A DNA stretch of 36,106 nt, taken from contig JBNGIQ010007776.1 in assembly GCA_049999765.1 (NCBI GenBank), forward strand, positions 1-36,106. Direction: 5' to 3'. Both the position numbers and the translations under genes were made by a program. This stretch comes from Phaeoceros laevis. Lineage: Eukaryota > Anthocerotophyta > Anthocerotopsida > Notothyladales. Of this stretch, positions 29,264 through 36,106 are shown one piece after another (within the stretch, counting starts at the first letter, position 1; each line of letters begins with the position of its first letter). Under the pieces are notes generated by a model. It was not told the origin of the DNA, made no database searches, and saw only the letters and a program-made list of their open reading frames with translations.

Positions 29264-31790
29264 GATGGTTTCTGGACGTAGTGCATCTCGCGGGAGAGGT
29301 GGGAGGGCAGCTGCAACTGCTGGCAAGGGGCTAGTACTGAACGTCCGTCTGCAGCAGCCGGGGTTTTGAGTCGAAGGGCGTAGAAAACTCCGGGGCCTTC
29401 TCGTCGAGGGGCGTCTGCAGCTGCAGGGACTACTTCTAGGAGTAGGAGACAACCTATTCTAACATCACCCTGAAGGCTGCGAGAAGGGAGCATAGGAGGC
29501 TCTTCATGCGTGCATGCCGTGCAAATGGAGGGGTTACCGCTGGTGCTACTCAACCTGGACAGGTTCCACAAACCCCAGCAGCTGGCGGCCAGGCATCTCC
29601 TGCAGCAGGGGATACTACAACTGTTCCGGTAGCTCCCTCGACATCCCTTCATGCCGAGGTTCCAGCTACATATTCTCACCGCAGTAGGAGAAGGGTACCA
29701 CCAAGTTAGGCATTGGCTTCTAAAAGGACAAGTCACCGGTTGTCTCAGAGAAGGTTCTGGAAGGCTGTGAAGGATGCCAGGATTGCTACGGCCAGACATG
29801 CGTCTACTGCTGTGCTTACATGGGAACCGCTGGAAGGGAGCGAATCCAGGGCAAGGTTTCTAGGCAAGAAGCTTTGAGAGCTTTTTGTGCAAGCTAATGG
29901 ACGTCACACCCCTGAACACCAAGCCAAAGTGCTTGAACACTTCTTAAGGCATAAGGACATTGAGTCGCTCCCAGGCAGCGAGTTCGTGCACTTCAAGCAA
30001 GCCCGCACTATTGCCATGGCCATCCAAAATTTGAAGAACAACCTTCAAGTGGCCAAAGGTGGCCAATCTCATGACTTCAGGCAGTGTCGCACTGCTGTAC
30101 TCAATGCTGTTGTCAGTCCAGACACACAAGACCGTCGCCTTCAGACGGCAGCAGCTGAAGCTTTTGGCTTGTAGGTTAGGAACATTCATAGTGATGGCCA
30201 ATGCAGACTACTGGCAGGTACAGACTCGAGGGACTTAATATGGAGCGGAGCTCCGCGTAGGAAAAACGGTCTGATGCTCTCAGTGAAGAATGTGAAGCAG
30301 ATGTGCTGGCACTTTGGTCTGCCAATACTTCAGTGTCATCCATTACCAAGGACTTGCGGTATCGCCTGGTGAAAGACAAGGGATCTTGGATCAAACTTCC
30401 TCTGCAATATCTTGAAACAACTCAGGTTAGTTCTTTCACATTCATGACTGGTTTTTTGGTGGTTTCAAATTCCGTCTTAGGGTTTGTGTTGTTGAATGAT
30501 GCATGTGAATCCACCGTTTCCAGACCCTCATAATGTAGTTGTGTGTTCTCAAGTGCCCTATAGTGCTTCTCCATGCCCTCCATTGATTCTCGAGGCCCTC
30601 AAGTGTTGACCCATGCCATGCAGTGCTTACCATAACAATGCAATGCATGATGTGGTCTAACCCATCGCTGCACTCTTGTGCATGGCAATCCTATTCAGTC
30701 CGCTTGGCTGCTTATCAATGCTATTTAGTGTGTATGCTAGGGTGCTTATTACTGCATATCAGTCCTGTCCAGTCTTCTAGGGTGCATAGCATTGCGCCCT
30801 CCTATTGGGCAAGCACTGCAAACCACACCACCACAGTCCACCTCAGACCTTTCTGCATAGCTAGTCAATGCATCCCAGTTGAGCTGCCAGGTGACCTTCA
30901 CTATTGTGCATTGGTACTGATTGGGAATTCGATTGTGCAGCATTTGGCATGTTAGTTCACATGTAGCTTATCAGCGTGCTTACTTGCAATATTGTGTTGT
31001 GCGGACAGAGCTGTACCTGACATTCAAACATCAGCACCCGGAGTACAAGATTGGGCAGCGAGCATTTGAGATTCTTAAGCCATCCTATATTAGAGCAGTT
31101 CGGGACATTGAACGGAATGTCTGTTGCTGCAAATATCATGTTGAACTAATTTTGTTGAAGGAGGTTGTGAACTCCATGCGAGGGGTGGGGTCCTCAACTC
31201 ACCCTAAAGGTGCATGCACGTGTAACTGCTCGGGTGTATGCCATCAATCAGATGTGTTGTCCGCTGTGAATCTGCCTCCCACAGCTGCTATGAGAAGCCT
31301 CACTACTTTATGGCAGGAGGTTTTGTGTCCTAAGGGGGATTGCGAGGAGCGGTACAACATGGACTGCTTGAAAGGCCTATGCAACGACTGTGGAATGCAG
31401 AAGCTGAGAGTTTGTCCAAGGGAGGACCAACATGCTTTGCCATCAGCCCATGTCAATGGAGGAAGTTTGTTTATCAGGCACAACCCCCCAACAAGAAGGG
31501 TGAAACGTCAAAGAAATTTGTGCTGCAACCTAGGACAAGTTTGCCAGACATTCTCATTGCGGAGCTGAAGGTAAGATTGCTATTGCACAACTACACGGCA
31601 AAGTGGGAAGATGACCAATTTAAAAATTGCTTCAAGTTGTTTACACTACCCTATGATACGGTAATTTCAGCCTAGGACTTTGCCGAGAATCATGCAATGA
31701 AACCTCAAAGAGAGGTTCAGTCTGAGCATTGGGTCCAACATCAATGTCAGGTTATACTGATGAAGCATCTGCTAAGGCACACAGGTTGGC
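29264..31790 (+). pseudogene. Transposase-like gene with DFAEN motif, decayed
   Basis: The ATG at 29264 starts an Arg/Ala/Ser-rich N terminus (MVSGRSASRGRGGRAAA). A helical part follows in one main frame with stops at about 29707, 29875 and 30174 (RFWKAVKDARIATARHAS, EFVHFKQARTIAMAIQNL). An exon to about 30426 ends LPLQYLETTQ at a GTTAGT donor; roughly 500 bp of intron follows. The next exon has FKHQHPEYKIGQRAFEILKP, NVCCCKYHVELILL and CLKGLCNDCGMQKLRVCP. After a frame change come LLLHNYTAKWEDDQF and DFAENHAMKPQREVQSEHW, preceded by TAG at 31674-31676. This Cys-rich part plus the DF(A/S)EN...E(V/I)Q motif occurs in widespread transposon-derived eukaryotic proteins. The D of DFAEN could be the first DDE acid. 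The remainder of the catalytic domain is missing. Confidence 0.55.
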
Positions 31791-31978
31791 CTTTTTAGTG
31801 CGTTGATAGCGAAATCTATTTTTACTCACATAGTTACTAGCTTGGTGACTTAGCCATTTCTAGCGTGGCCATCAAACACGCTTTATTGTGGGTTCCGCGA
31901 CGGGTGAACCTTGTACCGGCCGTCTCGAGCGACTGGCCAGTTTTCAGTTGGCATTCAAGAGGAGGCTGCATGAAGAGC

Positions 31979-32308
31979 TGTGATGGTGCCTCGTGGGAAC
32001 ACCAACGGACGCAGTGATGATGCGCAGGCTGCCAAGGCGGTAACGGCAGCGGGAGCGCCGCCTGCCCTGGCCGCTGGTCTTAGGTCTGGCTGGCGGCCAT
32101 GTTTCCTCAGTTTTGCAATTCCCGCAGCTGTCGTAGCGCTGTTGCCCAGCACAGTGATGTCTTGAACTTACACTTGCTTAATGAATACCCTCGCGCTGCC
32201 TCTGGCTTGAGGTTCTGAGCATCCGTGTTGCTGTTTTTGAGATCTCGCGAAGTGAATTAGCTAACTCCTGACGCCGGTGTCTTGCTTGCATGTGTTCCCA
32301 CCATCACA
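31979..32308 (+). repeat. 5' LTR of second gypsy element
   Basis: Starts TGTGATGGTG and ends CCCACCATCACA, giving long inverted termini (TGTGATGGTG...GGAACAC against GTGTTCCCACCATCACA). The TGTGA/TCACA ends equal those of the first element. The right LTR is outside the window, so the borders rest on the termini and the position before gag. Confidence 0.7.
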
Positions 32309-32509
32309 CACACTGCTACGCGGAGCGCCAAAGAGCCAATTGCAAAACTGTGAGCTTCCAGTGAAGCGGCTTCTCGTTGGTTGAGACAGTGAGGAGATCA
32401 AGCGTTCTGGTTCGTTCCCGGCATCGCCAAGTCCACCAACAACCCTAGTTGCGTTGGACAGCCATCATGAGCTACGGAGGACACGCTGAGCTTATGGAGA
32501 AGAGGCAGC

Positions 32510-34930
32510 ATGGCGGAGGAACGAGCTGAGTCTCGTGGCTACAGCTTGCGGTCCAGGAGGGTTCCGTTTCAACCTCTAGGGCCGTCGGCGCAGCCAGGGC
32601 GCAGAGAAAGGGTTTCGCCACTGTTGCAGACCCTTGGTTCTTTTGAGGACATATCCGGTTCGCTTGAGCATAGTGGCAGTGAGCACTCCAGGAGTGTGAG
32701 TCCTGTGCAGCGGACATCATATTTCGAGGAAGAACCTTTGCAGCCCGTTGCATTGTGGAGCACAGCGGAGACAAGGGAAAGCCAGCATCAGTTTCAGGCT
32801 TCTACCTTTCCGTTGGTTGATGAGTTGAGTCCAGTTGCCACGACTTTGTGGAGTGCCAGGTCTTGGGACTCGGATTGGTCCAGCCCTGACAACATGGAGA
32901 CCTCCACAATTGTCGGTATCAAGGCTGAAAAGTTCTCTGGAGAGCCAGGCACGTTGCCTTTGCGGGAATTTCGCATTTTCTATAGGTCTGTTGTCTCAGA
33001 ATTGCGTTTCAAGTATGCAGACATTTATACCCCTCAGTATGCTTTTGAGCATATGAGTAGGTACTTGACCAAGGAGGCAGCCATTCTGCATGACAGCCAT
33101 TTTGAGGAATTAACTGAAGTGCGTGTGGCAAGGAATCCAGCATATTTGCAGGCCATCACTGATGCGCATGAGGCAGCTTTGGCAGCAGCTAGGGCTGCTT
33201 GGAGACCGTCGGTAGACCAACCTGAGATGCCTATCCGTGTGCAGCTGACACCTGAACAATTACTTGATGCTGTAGCTGGTATTGGTCATATGGTGGAAAC
33301 AGCAGCTGTAGCTGACCCAGTTAAAGCCTTCTTTGACATACTGGAGAGAGAGTTCCCCTCCAAGAACGGAGATAAAATCCTGGAGATGGCAAACTTCAAA
33401 CGGCGTAAGGGAGAAACTCTCAAGGGTATGTATAGGCGGCTTGATGATCTGAGAAGAGAAACAGGGTCGGGGGATGACCATGCTGCTGCCTTGAAATATC
33501 TGCAGGCGCTGGAGGATGATGCCTTTGTGCATTTCCAGGTTTTGACCAAGGTTTTCCATGTGTATGGTGATCGCTATACTCTAAGGCAAGTCTACGAGAC
33601 TGCAGAGGATTTGGAGGTTTGTAATGTTCATTACAGAGCATCTTCAGGTGCAGGCGTGACTGAACATCACAAAAAGTTGGCGGCAGCGCAACATATGAGA
33701 GTTTCTGCTAGCACTCCTGCTAACAAAACCTTAGCATTGCCTGCACCGAAACCAGTTAGGTCAGCACATGCAGCGTCGGTGTCTTTCAATTGCAATTACT
33801 GTGCCTCACCAGATCATGCTTCTAATGTGTGCAAGGCTGTGAAAGAAAACTTATCTTGTACACACTGCGGCAAGACTGGCCATGTAGAGGAGGTATGCTA
33901 TGGTAAATATCCGGACAGGAATCCTTGGAAGAAGCATACAGCAGTAGCAGGAGCAGCAGCAGCTGCACCTGTCACCACTCTAGCAGTGACGACACCTGTG
34001 GTTGGAGCTCCAGGGGCAGGGAAGTCGAAGACGGCTAGGCAGAGAGAGAAGGCTAAAGCTACAATTGCAGCTATGACTGCAGAGCTGCAGAAGTTGACGC
34101 CAGCAGCACCAACACCATTGACGGAGTCTCAAAAGATGACGGCATTGTATGCTGAGTTCGAAGCACTCAAGGCACGCATGCCTCCCGTGGCCCCAACCAT
34201 GACAGCACAGTATAGTTTGCCGGAGCCTTCTCAGCTACCAGCCCTGGTGAGACCATCAGTCCCAACTGTTGCTTCCAGTTCTACAGCTTCCACAGGGACT
34301 TGGGCATATCCTCAAGGGTACGCATACCCATTTCATGCCATGGCAGCTAGCAGAGTGAGTATGGATGATTAGCTGGAGGACCAACAAGGCATTGACTATC
34401 GCAGTCCTTTAGCTAGGCTTGCCTTGGCTGCGCAGGCAAATGATAGATCTACCTCAGTTTTAGGAGCCGGAAGAGCAAGGAGTGGAGCTAGGCAGGCCAT
34501 GCCGAGGTCATATGATCCTATGACTCCTGAACAGGAGTGGAGGTATGCAGCTACATTAGCTCCGCATATTTTGCCTATTGGTGGTGTCTGCCGTGCTCTT
34601 GCTAGACAAACCATGGATGATGACTTCTATAATGAGGCCACCACGGCGGCTGCTCAAGAGCTGCCTGAAGACTTGGAAGCGGAACCGGTTCACATGCCAC
34701 CTGTCCCCTCAGTTTCAGCTTCCAGGAGGGTTGTGAGGCCAACTCCGTCGGTGACCACTCAGCTACCAGCCTTGCCTACAGCCACGAGGAGAAATCAGAC
34801 ACAAGTTTTGCCTCGTGTCGCCAGGCCAGGACTTTCTTCTAGGCAGTTGGTCAGCAGAATTATGACCACGCCGCTTTTCTCATGTCAAGACTTTCAGATC
34901 TCGGCAGCACAAGTTCTGGATGCATTTTGA
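32510..34930 (+). CDS. Gag of second gypsy element
   Basis: The ATG at 32510 (MAEERAESRGYSLRSRR) gives a basic N terminus like that of gypsy gags. An upstream ATG at 32467 stops after 16 codons. A capsid-like region contains KAEKFSGEPGTLPLREFRIF and VKAFFDILEREFPSKNGDKI, corresponding to FKHEFPVATVERIDEI in the first element. Two zinc knuckles follow, CNYCASPDHASNVC and CTHCGKTGHVEEVC (about 33790-33900), then an Ala/Pro-rich linker. A TAG at 34370-34372 and a TGA at 34928-34930 interrupt one continuous frame that runs on into the protease. These could be point mutations or, less likely, read-through sites. Confidence 0.88.
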
Positions 34931-36106
34931 CAATGCCAGCAAGAGGATGAGGCTACTTCCACTGATTTGTTAACACCTCCTATTGCAGGTGTTAGCTCGG
35001 AGGGGCCATTTGAGGATGCATCCCTTGTCCAGGTACATAGAAGACCTGGACAACCAGCTGTTAATGCAGCAGCTGCCTTGCAGGTGGCAGCACCCCCTCA
35101 GTCCGTTTCTGAAGCACTCATGTCTAGTGACGCACACATAGCTAGCGCAGCACTTGCTCAAGCTGTCAGGCACAACCCTGTGGTTGCACCTGACCAACGC
35201 AATGCAGTCAAGGTGCATGCTGCTATGGTGGACAATAGAGGTAGGGCAATCACCTTATATGGTTTTCAGCCTGAAGTCGTGCTTATGGATACAGGTGCAG
35301 AGCCCGTTATTCTTGGCAAACGCATGGCAGAGGCTTTAACCAGCCAAGGAGTTCAGCTCCAGGATTCGAAGTGGCACATCCGTACTGCGGGTGGTGGGGT
35401 GGAACCCCTCATGGGTGAGACTGTTGAGTGCATTCCCGTCTGCTTTAAAGCTAACACATCGGATGAATATGTGGTTCATGTGCGCTGCTTATTAACCACA
35501 GCCACCACTTATGATGTATTGTTAGGAATGGAAGCATTATTTCCGCCGGGCTTCATGATTGATCTGTGCACCGAGACAGCATTTTACAGGCCTGACTGGT
35601 CACAGCCCGGCAAGTTGGCAGCTATCCCTCTTGACCTACATGGGCAGCAGGGCCCGCGTCATGCTTTTGCTGCACAAACCAATTTCCGTGTCATTTGTGA
35701 ACGACAGCAGCCTGACTTGCTCTCGTATGCAGCCTTTCATGTCACGTGTGAGGAAGTCTTGGAGCAAGAAGACGGTGCACCACCCTATCTTGCTGATGCT
35801 TTTTCACTGTCCGGCACTGATCTTGCAATCCCGGTTGCTCTGTCAACAGACTGTACGCAGCTCTTACAGAAAGCTCGTACAACCATGCAAGCTGCCATGA
35901 GCCAGCTTGATGGTTTCACATCAGCCTCGGCTCACACAGGCAAGCCAAATGTGCCTTTGGCCCAACAGGTTGTGGCATGGCACCCACCTAGCACTGGACT
36001 GGTGTTAGTGGAGCTATTCGCAGGCATGGCAATAGGTCTGGAGGCCGTCCTGCGTGCAGGTTTGACGGTCCAAAGGTACATTTATTGTGACATTGATGCA
36101 GAGGTT
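34931..36106 (+). CDS. Protease and start of methyltransferase, second element (partial)
   Basis: This frame is open from the TGA at 34930 to the end of the window, so it has no stop here. The protease reads VVLMDTGAEPVILGKRM (DTG codons from about 35288), with TTYDVLLGMEALFPPG as the second landmark. After a linker with HPPSTG comes methyltransferase motif I, LVLVELFAGMAIGLEAVLRA, and the motif II region YIYCDIDAEV at the window end. The first element has VLLEVFGGISSGLEAVL and YLYCDPSW in the same places. Motif I here (ELFAG) is closer to the general C5 methyltransferase consensus than in the first element. Confidence 0.88.

Larger units (their letters stand above)
31979..36106 (+). mobile_element. 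Second gypsy element of the methyltransferase lineage (cut by window end)
   Basis: Consists of a complete left LTR, a 201-bp leader, gag, protease and the first methyltransferase motif; RT and the right end lie beyond the window. Gag and protease are homologous to those of the element at 3867-20061 (both share DTGAEPVILGK and a following LQD.KW), but strongly diverged at the DNA level, so this is not a recent duplicate. The protease-to-methyltransferase distance (about 400 bases) is the same in both. There are only two stops in roughly 1200 codons, so it is better preserved than the first element. Confidence 0.9.

Noticed and set aside
32400-32440. Primer-binding site of the second gypsy element in TGGTTCGTTCCCGGC
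   Set aside because: It is about 100 bases after the LTR end, whereas a primer-binding site should follow the LTR within a few bases.

Overview
The window looks like repeat-rich nuclear DNA of a streptophyte. A charophyte alga or early land plant is my best guess from four signs: a plant-type PLAA gene with short phased introns, a UBN2-type Ty1/copia element, an L1-like LINE and a PPR-like pseudogene. No species can be fixed from the sequence alone. A 100-base assembly gap lies at 853-952.

Layout. 144-712 holds four short exons of a PLAA/DOA1-type ubiquitin-binding gene. From 1322 to 22752 there is a stack of nested retroelements. An L1-like LINE (5' half 1322-3866, 3' half 20066-22752) is split inside its endonuclease domain by a 16.2-kb Ty3/gypsy element (3867-20061). 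That element is split 24 codons into gag by a complete Ty1/copia element (5650-12517). It is also hit in its RNase H domain by a 107-bp solo LTR (17358-17464). Short target-site duplications support the insertion order: GATC for gypsy (4 bp only), CAACT for copia, GGGTT for the solo LTR.

The most interesting object is the Ty3/gypsy element. Between protease and reverse transcriptase it carries a C5 cytosine DNA methyltransferase domain (15058-16020). After the integrase, where chromoviruses carry a chromodomain, it ends in a canonical PHD finger (19239-19373). A second, strongly diverged element of the same lineage begins at 31979. It has its own LTR, gag with two zinc knuckles, and protease, and it runs into the first methyltransferase motif where the window ends. 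The protease-methyltransferase order is therefore an inherited feature of a retrotransposon lineage, not a one-off fusion. A natural reading is an element that can write (methyltransferase) and read (PHD) chromatin marks; this is inference.

The rest (22764-31978) is accessory DNA. It holds an F-box/C2H2-like gene with one in-frame stop, a decayed PPR-like gene on the minus strand, two candidate minus-strand exons, a cluster of tandem hairpins (27598-27774), and a decayed intron-containing transposase-like gene with a DFAEN motif (29264-31790). Nearly all coding regions carry nonsense or frameshift lesions; many of the stops can be explained by G:C to A:T transitions.
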